A DNA stretch of 64,000 bases from Jeotgalibacillus malaysiensis (GTDB taxonomy: Bacteria; Bacillota; Bacilli; Bacillales; Jeotgalibacillaceae): NCBI GenBank assembly GCA_000818095.1, contig CP009416.1, forward strand, positions 1,052,501-1,116,500. Direction: 5' to 3'. The notes beneath the pieces are model-generated. The model did not search any database. It was given only the letters and a program-made list of their open reading frames with translations, and was not told the DNA's origin. A program made the translations under genes and the position numbers. Shown in pieces: positions 53,438 to 62,994 of the stretch; the first letter of the stretch is position 1, and each line of letters starts with the position of its first letter.

Positions 53438-53999
53438 ATTTTGCATATCCTTCTTCAACCAAATCAAGCTTCCCGTTGCTCGGGTCCACAACAAGACCGT
53501 GAACAGGAACATTCTTATCCATCAATGGATGATTACGGACCATCTCAACACTGTTTTTCACACTTTCAGTTACGTCATCAAAGCCCTTCAGCCAGCCGTG
53601 AATATCGATACCTGAGTAGGAAAGTGTATTAAATACATCGTCTGAAACGCCGCGTGCTTTCATTTTTTCAACCGTTTCATGACTGTTAACTGCACTCATG
53701 CCGCAGTCATAATGTCCAATCACAAGCACTTCTTCAGCCTGCAGTTCATAAATTGCAACAAGAAGACTTCTCATAATACTTCCGAATGGGTGAGTAATCA
53801 CCGCGCCGGCGTTACGGACCATTTTTACATCGCCATTTTTTACGTTCATTGATTTTGGTAACAGTTCTACCAGTCTTGTGTCCATACAAGTCAAAATCAC
53901 AAGCTTTTTGTTAGGAATTTTCGTTGTTACATAAGGCTCGTACTGCTTCTCTTCAACAAATGTTTCGTTAAATGTCAGAATATCTGATAATAGTGTCAT
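53436..53999 (-). CDS. Beta-carbonic anhydrase
   Basis: This 187-residue enzyme has the zinc ligands C38 (in LTCMDTR), H96 and C99 (in GHYDCGM) and the D40-R42 dyad that controls the active site. The short form matches the YvdA/YtiB-type family of Bacillus. It interconverts CO2 and bicarbonate. AAGGAGGATACAT precedes the start on the minus strand. Single gene. Confidence 0.9.
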   Translation of the reverse strand: MTLLSDILTFNETFVEEKQYEPYVTTKIPNKKLVILTCMDTRLVELLPKSMNVKNGDVKMVRNAGAVITHPFGSIMRSLLVAIYELQAEEVLVIGHYDCGMSAVNSHETVEKMKARGVSDDVFNTLSYSGIDIHGWLKGFDDVTESVKNSVEMVRNHPLMDKNVPVHGLVVDPSNGKLDLVEEGYAK

Positions 54000-54033
54000 A
54001 TGTATCCTCCTTAGCGTAACTTAAATCTATTTT

Positions 54034-54079
54034 ATAAAAAAGAACAGCTATCTGTCTAATTATTTGACAAATAGCTGCT
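54034..54079 (-). terminator. Intrinsic terminator of msrAB
   Basis: AGCAGCTAT-GTC pairs with GAC-ATAGCTGTT, followed by TTTTTT on the minus strand. Confidence 0.75.
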
Positions 54080-54083
54080 TTGA

Positions 54084-55232
54084 TTATGATTCAAACAAAT
54101 ATGAAAATTCGCTATAACCCTCTGCTTCAAGGTCTTCTGCCGGAATAAATTTCATGGCGGCTGAATTCATACAGTAGCGAAGTCCAGTCGGCTCTGGTCC
54201 GTCTTCAAAAACGTGTCCAAGGTGTGAGTCAGCGTATTTACTTCTGACTTCAATTCTCATCCCGAAAATACCCGGGTCTTCTACTTCAACGATATTTTCA
54301 GGTACGAGCGGCTTTGTAAATGAAGGCCAGCCTGTACGAGAATCATATTTATCTGTTGAACTGAATAACGGTTCTCCTGATACGATATCCACATAAATAC
54401 CGTCTTCATAAAAGCCGTCATATTCATTATTAAAAGCTTCTTCTGTACCGTCTTCCTGCGTCACTTCATACTGGATATCTGTCAGCATCTCACGCAGTTC
54501 CTCATCCGTATAATTGACTGCATAAGGGCTTTCAGCTTCTACTTCTTCTTTTGTCGGCAGATCGACTTCGCGCTCATCCTCATCCCAGTACTCATTTAAA
54601 AACTGGTCTCTGCCTGAACTTGTGCGGTAGAAATAGTAGCGGTCACCATTTTTAATGTAGTAATCCTGGTGATATTCTTCAGCGATATAAAATGTTGAGG
54701 CGTCAGTTACAGGGACCACAATTTCCCCGTCAAATCTGCCGGAATCAATGATTTCCTGTTTAGAGGCTTCAGCAGCTGCTCTTTCTTCTTCATTTTGAAC
54801 AAAGATCTCAGGACGGTACTGCTTTCCGCGGTCTACGAATTGCCCATCTGCATCAGTCGGATCAATTTGTCTCCAGAACACATCAAGCAGATCTTCATAA
54901 CTGATCACATCAGGATCATAAATGACCTGAACAGCTTCAGTATGTCCTGTCTCACCGTTTGCAACTTCTCTATACTCAGGGTTTTCTTCATCCCCGCCTG
55001 TATAACCTGAAACCGCATCACGAACACCTGCAAGCTTTTCGAAAGGTGGCTCCATACACCAGAAGCAGCCGCCTGCAAAGATTGCAACTTCTTCATTCGG
55101 TGCAAAATCAGCTGCATTACTTGCCTCACTGCCATATGATCGGTTCAGTATTTCATCTGAAAATACGAAAAAGATGATGGCACCGATTAAAATTACACCG
55201 GGAATCAGCATCACCCAACTTTTCTTCTTCAT
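54084..55232 (-). CDS. msrAB: Membrane-anchored MsrA-MsrB fusion (methionine sulfoxide reductase)
   Basis: This 382-residue fusion reduces both S- and R-methionine sulfoxide. Residues 5-24 form a membrane anchor or uncleaved signal. MsrA spans about 46-205 with catalytic C56 in GGCFWCME. MsrB spans about 235-375 with catalytic C354 in RYCMNSAAM. The domain order A-B and the anchor point to repair of proteins outside the membrane. MsrB lacks the usual CxxC zinc pairs, which the visible sequence (DSRTGWPSF to [11 protein letters not shown]) supports. The start follows a GGGGTG box. Confidence 0.92.
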   Translation of the reverse strand: MKKKSWVMLIPGVILIGAIIFFVFSDEILNRSYGSEASNAADFAPNEEVAIFAGGCFWCMEPPFEKLAGVRDAVSGYTGGDEENPEYREVANGETGHTEAVQVIYDPDVISYEDLLDVFWRQIDPTDADGQFVDRGKQYRPEIFVQNEEERAAAEASKQEIIDSGRFDGEIVVPVTDASTFYIAEEYHQDYYIKNGDRYYFYRTSSGRDQFLNEYWDEDEREVDLPTKEEVEAESPYAVNYTDEELREMLTDIQYEVTQEDGTEEAFNNEYDGFYEDGIYVDIVSGEPLFSSTDKYDSRTGWPSFTKPLVPENIVEVEDPGIFGMRIEVRSKYADSHLGHVFEDGPEPTGLRYCMNSAAMKFIPAEDLEAEGYSEFSYLFES

Positions 55233-55387
55233 TTCTACACCCCATTTAGCAGATTAAAAGCTGGTTATGCCTTTAAAATAACATATTCTACGATTGTTTA
55301 ATAAAAATAATGTGTTGATTTAACCAAAAGTATTCAGAATTTGCTAAAATATAAGAATAATCGCTTCCGTATGAAAGGAGTGCAAAA

Positions 55388-55882
55388 ATGGCTGACTTTG
55401 AAATCGTAAGGAAATCCAGCTTTTACTTTATAGGATTGAGATGGACAGGTACTTATGAAGCAGCTGCACATGGAGATATTTTTCCTGTAATGGAAGAAGC
55501 GCGTGACAGGTTACTCAGCATGGGGATCGCACAGGAAAACTCAGATTTTATCGGTTTATCTTATCAGGACAGGCCGGGGGGCTTTACGTATTATTTTGGA
55601 ACGGAGGCATTCAGAAGCACGGCATTTCCTTCTGATATGTACAGAATTATTGTGCCGTCGCACGACTATGCAGTAACAGAGCATAAAGGACCGCACGCCT
55701 GGAAAAGCTATGAAAAATTAATGAAGTGGGCGGTAGAGCAGGGGTTGCAGGTACAGCAGAACGGGCTCGATCATATTGAAGTGTATGATGCAGATGCGAC
55801 GCCTTACAAAATGTCACCGACTTTAAAAATCGGTATTCCGGTTAAAAACGCTGACCTTGCTTTTGTCAGGGGCAGTCAGTAA
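55388..55882 (+). CDS. GyrI-like / AraC-effector-binding domain protein
   Basis: A 164-residue stand-alone GyrI-like domain: start FEIVRKSSFYFIGLRWTGTY, central YYFGTEAF and the C-terminal LDHIEVYDAD with the conserved glutamate that contacts ligands in BmrR- and SAV2435-like domains. Such proteins bind hydrophobic small molecules, and some hydrolyse them. No DNA-binding domain is attached. GAAAGGAG precedes the ATG. It is monocistronic with its own terminator. Confidence 0.8.
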   Translation: MADFEIVRKSSFYFIGLRWTGTYEAAAHGDIFPVMEEARDRLLSMGIAQENSDFIGLSYQDRPGGFTYYFGTEAFRSTAFPSDMYRIIVPSHDYAVTEHKGPHAWKSYEKLMKWAVEQGLQVQQNGLDHIEVYDADATPYKMSPTLKIGIPVKNADLAFVRGSQ

Positions 55883-55896
55883 AATAATCTTACAGG

Positions 55897-55923
55897 CTAA
55901 AAGCATCTGGGATGATGCTTTTT
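55897..55923 (+). terminator. Intrinsic terminator after GyrI-like gene
   Basis: AAAGCATC pairs with GATGCTTT, followed by TTT. Confidence 0.75.
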
Positions 55924-56058
55924 CTGCGTGTTTTAAAATAAGTCCATATTAAAGTTGGCTGATGATTTCCGCTTTGCATAAATAAAAATGGGCTTTATCA
56001 ACAAATATAATAATTAAAGATCAGTATTTTTCTGAACTTATACATGGAGGGAATACAC

Positions 56059-56556
56059 ATGTCAGGACGTAATGAAAAAGAGCTTGAAGGCGTAAATCTT
56101 CTTGGGGAAATGAATGTACCTTATTCATTCGATTATGCCCCTGAAGTACTTGAAGCATTTGATAATAAGCACGTAAACAGAGACTATTTTGTGAAATTCA
56201 ACTGTCCGGAATTCACTTCACTCTGCCCGAAAACAAATCAACCGGATTTTGCCACGATTTATATCAGCTATATCCCTGATCAGAAAATGGTAGAGAGTAA
56301 ATCACTGAAATTATATCTTTTCAGCTTCAGAAATCACGGGGACTTTCACGAGGACTGCATGAATATCATCATGAATGATCTGATTGAACTGATGGATCCG
56401 CGCTATATTGAAGTGTGGGGTAAATTCACACCGCGTGGAGGGATCTCAATTGATCCATATACGAACTACGGGAAGCCGGGAACAAAATATGAAGAGATGG
56501 CTTATCACCGTCTGATGAATCATGATATGTATCCAGAGAAGATTGATAATCGTTAA
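56059..56556 (+). CDS. queF: NADPH-dependent 7-cyano-7-deazaguanine reductase
   Basis: This 165-residue enzyme of the short (unimodular, YkvM-type) class reduces preQ0 to preQ1 for queuosine. The catalytic C56 is in [15 protein letters not shown] with D63. The QueF motif [20 protein letters not shown] (given as in the protein, residues about 80-99) binds NADPH. ATG 56059 follows GGAGG. The in-frame ATG at 56044 overlaps it. queCDE are not adjacent, and no preQ1 riboswitch is seen upstream. Confidence 0.94.
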   Translation: MSGRNEKELEGVNLLGEMNVPYSFDYAPEVLEAFDNKHVNRDYFVKFNCPEFTSLCPKTNQPDFATIYISYIPDQKMVESKSLKLYLFSFRNHGDFHEDCMNIIMNDLIELMDPRYIEVWGKFTPRGGISIDPYTNYGKPGTKYEEMAYHRLMNHDMYPEKIDNR

Positions 56557-56561
56557 CATGT

Positions 56562-56588
56562 AAAACCGGCTGACGCAGCCGGTTTTTT
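56562..56588 (+). terminator. Intrinsic terminator after queF
   Basis: AAAACCGGCT/AGCCGGTTTT stem with a 5-nt loop, T-run. Confidence 0.92.
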
Positions 56589-56640
56589 GTATGCCTGAAA
56601 TCAGATTTGGAGAAGATAATGCATAAAGGAAGTGACCTGA

Positions 56641-56793
56641 ATGCAAAATCAAATTGAACAGCTTGAGCAGCAGCTTTTCAGGATCCAAAAATGGATTGAA
56701 GATAAAGATAAAACGCTTGAGTATGCTGATATTTATGAAGAGATTTCAAGAATGGAAAAAGAATTGAATGATTTAAAGGGGAGAGATTCATGA
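56641..56793 (+). CDS. Small coiled-coil protein, SE1832-like
   Basis: A 50-codon gene, too short for a standard length cut. It starts ATG 56641 with AAAGGAAGTGA upstream and ends TGA 56791-56793, overlapping the yetF ATG by four bases. The product is almost wholly charged helix (QLEQQLFRIQKWIEDKDKT, EISRMEKELNDLK). I recall a Firmicute family of this size (SE1832). Its function is unknown. Translational coupling to the membrane protein gene is the main clue. Confidence 0.7.
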   Translation: MQNQIEQLEQQLFRIQKWIEDKDKTLEYADIYEEISRMEKELNDLKGRDS

Positions 56794-57613
56794 GTGACTG
56801 GCTGTTAGTGATTATCAGTGGTCTGCTGATGGTTCTTGTACTTTTTGTCTGCACTAAATTGCTTGGAAAAAAACAGATCTCACAGCTGTCTTTCTTCGAA
56901 TATGTCACAGGGATCACCATTGGCAGTATTGGAGCAGAAGTCATTACAGGACTGGACGGTCAGTTTCTGCAGGGTGTATAGGTATCTTATCATTTATTTC
57001 AATCCCGCTCTTAGTGGATTACCTATCATTGAAAAGCAAAAAGGTTAGAGATCTAGTTGAAGGCGAAGGGACTGTCTTTATCCAGCAGGGAAAAATTATA
57101 GAAAAGAATTTAAAGAAGGAAAGATATACGACTGATGAATTAATGGAGCTGTTGAGGAAAAAAGATGTCTTTGCTGTGTCAGACGTCAATTTTGCCATAC
57201 TTGAACCTTCAGGCGAGTTGAATGTCATGCTTAAGAAATCAAAAATGCCTGTTGTATTGGAGGATCTTAAGAAAAATATTCAGCATGGTAAGCCGCCGGA
57301 AGTCATCATTATGGATGGTAAGCCGGTTGAAAAAACGCTTCAATCAATCGGCAGAGATGTTAAATGGTTAAGAGACCAGATGGAAAAGAAAAATGTCAGG
57401 ATCTCTGACGTGTTTTTAGCACAGATACATGATGATGGAAAGATCTTTATGGATCTCTATGACCGGACTGAGGAGGAGCACGAACTGATCTCTCTCCTCA
57501 GACAATGTCAAAAGAATTTTCTTATTGCCGGTAAAAATACAGAAGAAAAAGAAAGACTTATTTTTTATAAAAATGCTGAAATTCTCGAAGAATGTATGAA
57601 TATGGTGCGTTAG
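56790..57613 (+). pseudogene. yetF-like (DUF421) membrane protein gene with a -1 frameshift
   Basis: The first frame gives MSDWLLVIISGLLMVLVLFV, then LLGKKQISQLSFFEYVTGITIG (seen as two stretches) and ends at TAG 56979 after residue 63. The rest of the family sequence, from GILSFISIPLLVDYLSLKSK to the end at 57613, continues in another frame. Aligned from memory to YetF, one base is missing near 56976-56980: ...QGV + I/GILSF... would restore the third membrane helix without a gap. The downstream part keeps RYTTDELMELLRKKDVF and the YetF cytoplasmic domain intact, so the change looks recent or is a sequencing error. Confidence 0.85.
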
Positions 57614-57675
57614 CGTGTATGATTATTCACCTTGTGGAATCAATAAAAATGTCTGAAAAAGTCTACGATTCTGTA

Positions 57676-57718
57676 TGAAACGTTCCTTCTTTACATGCCG
57701 TCATAGAGGGCGTATAAT
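57676..57718 (+). promoter_or_regulatory. Overlapping SigA and possible ECF promoters for yitT
   Basis: TTTACA (57690-57695), 17-bp spacer, TATAAT (57713-57718) is a strong SigA promoter. TGAAAC (57676-57681), 17 bp, CGTC (57699-57702) overlaps it and matches a SigM/SigX-type promoter with the longer allowed spacer. An inverted repeat CGTTTTT/AAAAACG (57720-57740) sits at the expected start site. Confidence 0.6.
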
Positions 57719-57770
57719 GCGTTTTTGTGAATGAAAAACGTATTGATTTGACTGAAGAATATACAGCTCC

Positions 57771-57804
57771 GGGCGCCAGATGCAATCAGCATAAAAAGGC
57801 GCCC
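57771..57804 (+). promoter_or_regulatory. GC hairpin in yitT leader
   Basis: GGGCGCC pairs with GGCGCCC around a 20-nt loop in the roughly 105-nt leader before yitT. T-run after it is short (CTTTTAT), so its role as terminator or mRNA element is open. Confidence 0.45.
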
Positions 57805-57832
57805 TGCGCTTTTATAAAGGGAGGCGTTTCGT

Positions 57833-58681
57833 ATGACTAAAAAGCTTATAACATTTTTACTGATGAACCTCGGTGCCTTTTTCGTTGCCATCAACGTTCA
57901 TTTTTTCTTATCACCGAATAACCTTGCAACAGGTGGCGTCAGCGGAATGTCAATTGTGCTGAATTCACTGTTCCCGGGTATCTCAATTGGACTGTTTATG
58001 ATTTTTGTTAATATCGTATTATTTATACTCGGCGTTATTTTTCTCGGGTTCCAGTTTGGCGCGAAGACGATTTATACAAGCTTTGCTCTATCAGGTTATG
58101 TATGGCTGCTTGAGCTAGTGGCCCCGATCACAGCACCGCTTAGTGATGATATTTTAATCCAGCTGATTATCGGTCAGTGTATCGCTGCGATCGGTATGGG
58201 AATTGTCTTTCATCAGCGGGCATCAACTGGTGGTACAGATATTATCGCAATGATTTTGAATAAATATATTAAAGTTGAAATCGGCAGAGCCGTTCTATTC
58301 TCAGACCTTGCTGTTGCACTTTCATCATCACTACTATTCGGTGCACAGGCTGGAATGTATGCATTCTTCGGTGTCATTTTAAATGGTCTGATGATCGATT
58401 ATACGCTTCAGCAGTTTAATGCGAATAAAGAAGTTGTGATTATCAGTCAGGAGAGTGCACTGATCCGTGCATTCATCGTAGGAGAGCTTGGCAGAGGCGC
58501 GACGATTCACACTGCAAAAGGTGCTTTTAATTACGAGCAAAAAGAAGTCATTACAACCATTTTGGGACGTAAAGATCTGTCACGTCTGAAAAACTATGTT
58601 GGTAAGCAGGATGAGAAAGCTTTTATTACGGTACACAATATGAATGAAATACTGGGTCAGAACTTTAAAAGACTCGCTTAA
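57833..58681 (+). CDS. YitT-family membrane protein
   Basis: This 282-residue protein has five to six helices and the internal DUF161 repeat pattern (GAFFVAINVHFFLSPNNLATGG at the N-terminus, as two parts; later RASTGGTDIIAMILNKY) plus the C-terminal DUF2179 cytoplasmic domain (about 215-280: EVVIISQESALIRAFI, RGATIHTAKGAF). Function of the family is not established. AAAGGGAGG precedes the ATG. The leader is long with two hairpins. Confidence 0.87.
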   Translation: MTKKLITFLLMNLGAFFVAINVHFFLSPNNLATGGVSGMSIVLNSLFPGISIGLFMIFVNIVLFILGVIFLGFQFGAKTIYTSFALSGYVWLLELVAPITAPLSDDILIQLIIGQCIAAIGMGIVFHQRASTGGTDIIAMILNKYIKVEIGRAVLFSDLAVALSSSLLFGAQAGMYAFFGVILNGLMIDYTLQQFNANKEVVIISQESALIRAFIVGELGRGATIHTAKGAFNYEQKEVITTILGRKDLSRLKNYVGKQDEKAFITVHNMNEILGQNFKRLA

Positions 58682-58683
58682 TG

Positions 58684-58709
58684 AAGACAGCTTCCGGGCT
58701 GTCTTTTTC
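58684..58709 (+). terminator. Intrinsic terminator after yitT
   Basis: AAGACAGC/GCTGTCTT stem, TTTTT. Confidence 0.85.
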
Positions 58710-58843
58710 TTATGCTGATGCAGTAACAGCCTTTTAGCAGCTAATTCCAAATGAATGTTCAATAAATAGTGCATATCTATATGATACCCGCCGGAATATT
58801 CTGTGTTAAGATGAGCCATATATTACTACAGGGTTGTGAAATA

Positions 58844-59983
58844 ATGACAGAACATCCTATTTATCAAAAAGCAGCGTCATTTATCAGGCAATTTTACAGT
58901 GAAAATCACTTAAGTGAAGCAGATTGTGAAGATAGATTATTAGAGATTGCAAAGTCAATCAGGGAACATGGAACCTATGAGCATACGAGTGATGAGCTTT
59001 TGTATGGAGCGAAACTTGCCTGGCGCAATAGTAACCGCTGTATCGGCAGACTATTCTGGAATAGTCTGAACGTCTTTGACCGCAGAGATGCAGTGACGGA
59101 GGAAGAAGTAAAAGAAGCACTGCTTGAGCATATTGAATATGCGACAAATGGTGGTAAAATCCGATCTACAGTAACGATCTTTAAGCCGTCACAGAAGACA
59201 CATGATCCGGTCAGAATTTATAACCATCAGCTGATCAGATATGCAGGTTACAAGCAGGAGGACGGCAGTATCACTGGTGACCCTCACTCAGTCGATATGA
59301 CTGAATTTTGTATTGCGCTTGGCTGGCAGGGAAGAGGGACCCCATTTGATATATTACCTCTGGTGATTCAGGTTGGTCAGAACGATCCATACTTATTTGA
59401 TATTCCTGATCGTTATATCAAGGAAGTGCAAATCACACATCCTGATAATCAGCTGTTTAATGAACTAGATCTAAGATGGTATGCAGTGCCGATTATTTCT
59501 GAAATGAAGCTTGAGATCGGGGGAGTTGAGTATCCTGCATCCCCTTTTAACGGCTGGTACATGGAGACAGAAATCGCTGCCAGAAACTTCGCTGATGAAA
59601 GCCGATATAATATGCTGCGTCCTGTAGCAGAAGCATTTAACCTGAATACTCAGCTGCATTCAACGATGTGGAAAGATCGCGCCGTTCTTGAATTATGTAC
59701 AGCAGTCATGCATTCATTTAAGCAGGCAGGAGCAAGTATTGTTGATCATCATAGTGCAAGTCAGCAGTTTGAGCTGTTTGAGCAAAAAGAAAAAGCGGAG
59801 GGAAGAGAGGTTACAGGGGACTGGACATGGCTGATTCCGCCAGTATCGCCTGCATCCACTCATATTTTCCATCAACAGTATGATAACACGTGGAAGTCAC
59901 CTAATTTCTTTTATCAGAAATCAATGTTGAACAATCAGGTTCCCGAGAAGCTGACATGTCCATTTACAGGAGCAAATTCATAA
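58844..59983 (+). CDS. nos: Nitric oxide synthase oxygenase
   Basis: This 379-residue bacterial NOS oxidises arginine to NO and citrulline, using general cellular reductases. The heme thiolate is C66 in WRNSNRCIGRL. The substrate glutamate lies in FNGWYMETEI. The pterin-contacting WTWLIPPVSP is near residue 330. It lacks a reductase domain, as usual. ATG 58844 aligns with the B. subtilis start. The ATG at 58811 is possible, but ribosome sites for both are poor (GGGTTGTG). In Bacillus, NO protects against oxidative stress and antibiotics. Confidence 0.95.
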   Translation: MTEHPIYQKAASFIRQFYSENHLSEADCEDRLLEIAKSIREHGTYEHTSDELLYGAKLAWRNSNRCIGRLFWNSLNVFDRRDAVTEEEVKEALLEHIEYATNGGKIRSTVTIFKPSQKTHDPVRIYNHQLIRYAGYKQEDGSITGDPHSVDMTEFCIALGWQGRGTPFDILPLVIQVGQNDPYLFDIPDRYIKEVQITHPDNQLFNELDLRWYAVPIISEMKLEIGGVEYPASPFNGWYMETEIAARNFADESRYNMLRPVAEAFNLNTQLHSTMWKDRAVLELCTAVMHSFKQAGASIVDHHSASQQFELFEQKEKAEGREVTGDWTWLIPPVSPASTHIFHQQYDNTWKSPNFFYQKSMLNNQVPEKLTCPFTGANS

Positions 59984-60017
59984 AAAAACAGGACCTTTCA
60001 CGAGGTCCTGTTTTTTC
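59983..60017. terminator. Bidirectional terminator between nos and mreBH
   Basis: AAAAACAGGACC pairs with GGTCCTGTTTTT around an 8-nt loop. Confidence 0.92.
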
Positions 60018-60018
60018 T

Positions 60019-61026
60019 TTATTTGGCTGCTTTTTGAAGCTTATCAATGACTGCTAGTGATTTTCCTGTACCAATCGCTACAGATTCAAGCGGGTTTGGT
60101 GCAATATGAACAGGTACAACGATTTCTTCACTCAGCCATTGCTGAAGTCCGTTCAGTAATGCGCCGCCACCAGTTAAGATCACGCCGCGGTCTACAATAT
60201 CGCCGCTCAGTTCAGGAGGGCAGTTCTCAAGTGTTGAGCGAATGGCTTCAAGAACACTTAAAAGTGATTCCTGGATCGCTGACTGAACTTCAGTAGACTG
60301 AAGTGTAATCGTCTTCGGAAGACCCGTTACAAGATCACGACCGCGAATTTCCATTTCTCTCACTTCATGTTCAATTGGTGCATGACCGACTTCCATCTTG
60401 ATCTGTTCAGCAGTACGCTCACCGATTAACAGGTTATAAGCCTTTCTGACGTGCTGAATGATATCTTCATCCATTTTGTCTCCGGCTACACGGATTGTAT
60501 TACATGATACAACTCCACCATATGAAATAATAGCAACTTCTGTCGTACCGCCTCCGATATCGACAACTACGTTCGCTACAGGCTCGCCGACTGGCAGGTC
60601 TGCACCAATTGCAGCTGCCACAGGCTCTTCAATTAAATGTACATGCTTAGCACCACTGTGTTTCACTGCATCCTGAATCGCTCTGCGTTCAACAGATGTA
60701 GCACCTGATGGCGTACATACAACGACGCTTGGCTTACGCAAGGAAAAGCCCATCTTTTTGCCGATTGAAGACATAATGTGCTTCAGCATTTCAGTTGTGA
60801 CATCAAAGTCAGCAATGACGCCGTCTTTTAATGGGCGCACAGCGACAATGTTTCCAGGTGTTTTACCAATCATGCTTTTAGCGTCTGTTCCAACAGCCAG
60901 CACTTTTTTTGTATTCACATCGATCGCAACAACCGATGGCTCATTCATAATAATTCCTTTACTTTTACTATACACAAGTATATTAGCAGTACCTAAGTCG
61001 ATACCGATCTCTGCATTCGATAGCAT
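60019..61026 (-). CDS. mreBH: MreB-family actin MreBH
   Basis: This 335-residue actin-like protein has phosphate loops [18 protein letters not shown] (near residue 7) and [14 protein letters not shown], the connecting [13 protein letters not shown] and adenosine motif [11 protein letters not shown]. The segment [10 protein letters not shown] is characteristic of MreBH as opposed to Mbl (LIHVKGKG) and MreB. The C-terminal IDKLQKAAK also matches. It directs cell-wall hydrolase LytE along the lateral wall. CGGAGGAATG gives the start with tight spacing. Upstream is a structured element. Confidence 0.9.
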   Translation of the reverse strand: MLSNAEIGIDLGTANILVYSKSKGIIMNEPSVVAIDVNTKKVLAVGTDAKSMIGKTPGNIVAVRPLKDGVIADFDVTTEMLKHIMSSIGKKMGFSLRKPSVVVCTPSGATSVERRAIQDAVKHSGAKHVHLIEEPVAAAIGADLPVGEPVANVVVDIGGGTTEVAIISYGGVVSCNTIRVAGDKMDEDIIQHVRKAYNLLIGERTAEQIKMEVGHAPIEHEVREMEIRGRDLVTGLPKTITLQSTEVQSAIQESLLSVLEAIRSTLENCPPELSGDIVDRGVILTGGGALLNGLQQWLSEEIVVPVHIAPNPLESVAIGTGKSLAVIDKLQKAAK

Positions 61027-61170
61027 TTAACATTCCTCCGTTATCATCTTCGTCCGAATTTAACAGTGTTCTCCGAGTAGTATAGACTAATTTAAGTAAA
61101 GCGTAGAGTGACAAAGGTAGGTGGGGAGGAATGTTACATCTCCAATCAGCTGATATAAGTCAGATTATTA

Positions 61171-61228
61171 GCCCGGACTCCTTTGATAACAGTGTTTACA
61201 AACACTGCTAGATTTCCGTTATCCGGGT
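61171..61228 (-). promoter_or_regulatory. Unexplained branched stem-loop upstream of mreBH
   Basis: CCCG (61172-61175) pairs with CGGG (61224-61227), continued by GATAAC (61185-61190) with GTTATC (61218-61223). Inside, AGTGTTT/AAACACT is a perfect hairpin (61191-61206). It lies about 145 bp before mreBH and has no T-run, so it is not a plain terminator. Transcript direction is not known. Confidence 0.5.
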
Positions 61229-61258
61229 TTGTAATAAAAGAATAATGAATTTGTAACG

Positions 61259-61299
61259 AAAAAAACCCTTTCATCATTTAATTTGAAAGGGTTTTTTAA
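61259..61299 (-). terminator. Intrinsic terminator of BMP-chemoreceptor operon
   Basis: AAAAAACCCTTTCA pairs with TGAAAGGGTTTTTT (loop AATTAAA-rich). Minus-strand reading ends in T7. Confidence 0.88.
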
Positions 61300-61307
61300 T
61301 CGCTTTT

Positions 61308-62984
61308 CTAACTTTCATCCCCGTTTCTGGGTAATTTGAATCTTCTCATTTGAAGCTCCATCGTGTGACTCATTTCCTGTAAATGAACAATCGATTCCCT
61401 TACTTTTCCAAATGAAACCTGTTGTTCTTCAGCAGATGCCGAAATTTCTTCTGTACCTGCAGCCGTTTCTTCAGTTACTGCAGATACATTTTCCATCGAA
61501 GCAGTGACTTCAGAAGTATAAGCAGAAGACTGCTTCATGCTTTTTGTCAGTGAATCTAGTTCTTTGTCAATGTCCTGTACTTTGTTTGCAATCTCTTCGA
61601 ACGCAAGCTCTGTCAGGTTCATGGATTTAATTTGTTCAGATGACACTCTCTGTCCGGTTGAAGCGGCAATCGTGATGCCGGACATGCCATTTTGAATATT
61701 TGCTACCATAGCTGTAATTTTTTCAGTTGCTTCAGCTGATTGTCCGGCAAGCTTTTTAACTTCATCTGCAACAACAGCAAAACCTTTACCTTGCTCACCG
61801 GCTCTTGCTGCTTCTATTGCAGCATTTAAAGCAAGAAGGTTGGTCTGATCAGCAATTGCTTTTACAAAGGTTGCCGCATCCTGAATTTCTGTGGTAAATG
61901 CTGAAAACGTAGCAAGCTCTTTAGAAATTAGTGCAGCAGCTTCTGTATTTTCTACTGTGTAGATTTGCTGCTTTTCAAGCGATTCACGGCCAGCCTTAAC
62001 AGCAGTTAATGCCTGACTGCCTTTTTCTGCTGAGCGAATGGCTAGTGCATCGCTTTCAGTAAAGGTCCGGTTCAATTCAATCATTTTTTCAGATGTCGAT
62101 TGAATATCCTCTGAAATCGCCTGACTGCCTTTTGCGAGATCATCTGTTGAAGCGGCGATTTGATTACCGCTTTCCTCTAATTCACTGATCTTACCCGATA
62201 CTTCCTTTGAAAATTCTGCTACACGTGAGCTGGTATTTTCAACTGACATGACCGTCTCTCTCAGACTAAGAATCATTTTTCTGAACGACTGAGATAAAAG
62301 GTGTATCTCAAACTTTGTATGTCCAGTATGTTCGGGTACATCCACTGTCAAATCACCTTCAGCAACCTGTGCTGCCTGCTTAAGCATCGTATGAAGTGGA
62401 CGCGTGATATTTCTTGAAATAATCGCAGCAGCAATAAGGGAGATGATGATAATGATAGCGATTGCACTCAATGAAATGAGGACGATGATAGAGATCTGGC
62501 GTGACGTTTCAGCCAGCTTATTACTATACCAGTCATCAGCAAGGATCTGCAGTAAATAAATATCATTAGTAATTCCACCAGTGCGTGCTGCCTGGCGACT
62601 GGCTTCTGCGATATTCTGCTGCTCAAGCGCCTCAGTGGCCTCAGATTCAAGCTGCTGATATTTTTGCTGGATCGTCATCAGCTGGCTTTCCATCTCCTGA
62701 ATCGGCATAACACCTTCTAATTCAGTGATCAGAAGGGCTGTTTGTTCTAATTGATTTTGAGTAGTCAGGCGGTTATTTTCAGTAGGACTCAGACTGAAGT
62801 TAGATAGTGACTGCTGAATAATCAGCAGCTCGCTATTCAATTTCTCTAGATCCGTCAGAATCTCTACATCTTCCTCAACTGAAGCATTCAGACTGACCAT
62901 CTGCCATACGATAAACAAAATAATGACGGATGATAGGATTAATGGAATCAACGTTAATAAAAACAATCTTTTGCGCAGTGTCAT
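61308..62984 (-). CDS. Methyl-accepting chemotaxis protein paired with a BMP lipoprotein
   Basis: This 558-residue receptor has TM1 (about 8-30), an extracytoplasmic helical sensor of about 140 residues with many Gln and Glu, TM2 (about 175-200), HAMP (about 200-255, [15 protein letters not shown]) and a signalling domain with the tip [20 protein letters not shown] (given as 20 residues). ATG 62984 follows GTAAAGGAGTAAC. The gene starts 10 bp after the stop of the BMP-family lipoprotein, so the two are co-transcribed, which suggests a binding protein that presents its ligand to this receptor. Confidence 0.92.
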   Translation of the reverse strand: MTLRKRLFLLTLIPLILSSVIILFIVWQMVSLNASVEEDVEILTDLEKLNSELLIIQQSLSNFSLSPTENNRLTTQNQLEQTALLITELEGVMPIQEMESQLMTIQQKYQQLESEATEALEQQNIAEASRQAARTGGITNDIYLLQILADDWYSNKLAETSRQISIIVLISLSAIAIIIIISLIAAAIISRNITRPLHTMLKQAAQVAEGDLTVDVPEHTGHTKFEIHLLSQSFRKMILSLRETVMSVENTSSRVAEFSKEVSGKISELEESGNQIAASTDDLAKGSQAISEDIQSTSEKMIELNRTFTESDALAIRSAEKGSQALTAVKAGRESLEKQQIYTVENTEAAALISKELATFSAFTTEIQDAATFVKAIADQTNLLALNAAIEAARAGEQGKGFAVVADEVKKLAGQSAEATEKITAMVANIQNGMSGITIAASTGQRVSSEQIKSMNLTELAFEEIANKVQDIDKELDSLTKSMKQSSAYTSEVTASMENVSAVTEETAAGTEEISASAEEQQVSFGKVRESIVHLQEMSHTMELQMRRFKLPRNGDES

Positions 62985-62994
62985 AGTTACTCCT

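Noticed and set aside
55924-56058. preQ1 riboswitch before queF
   Set aside because: No preQ1-I pseudoknot pattern (short GC hairpin followed by an A-rich tail and a pairing CUA-type end) could be placed in this AT-rich stretch.
61027-61170. SigI promoter of mreBH (known in B. subtilis)
   Set aside because: A C-rich stretch (CCTCCCCACC) is present, but a matching -10 at the proper spacing was not convincing by eye.
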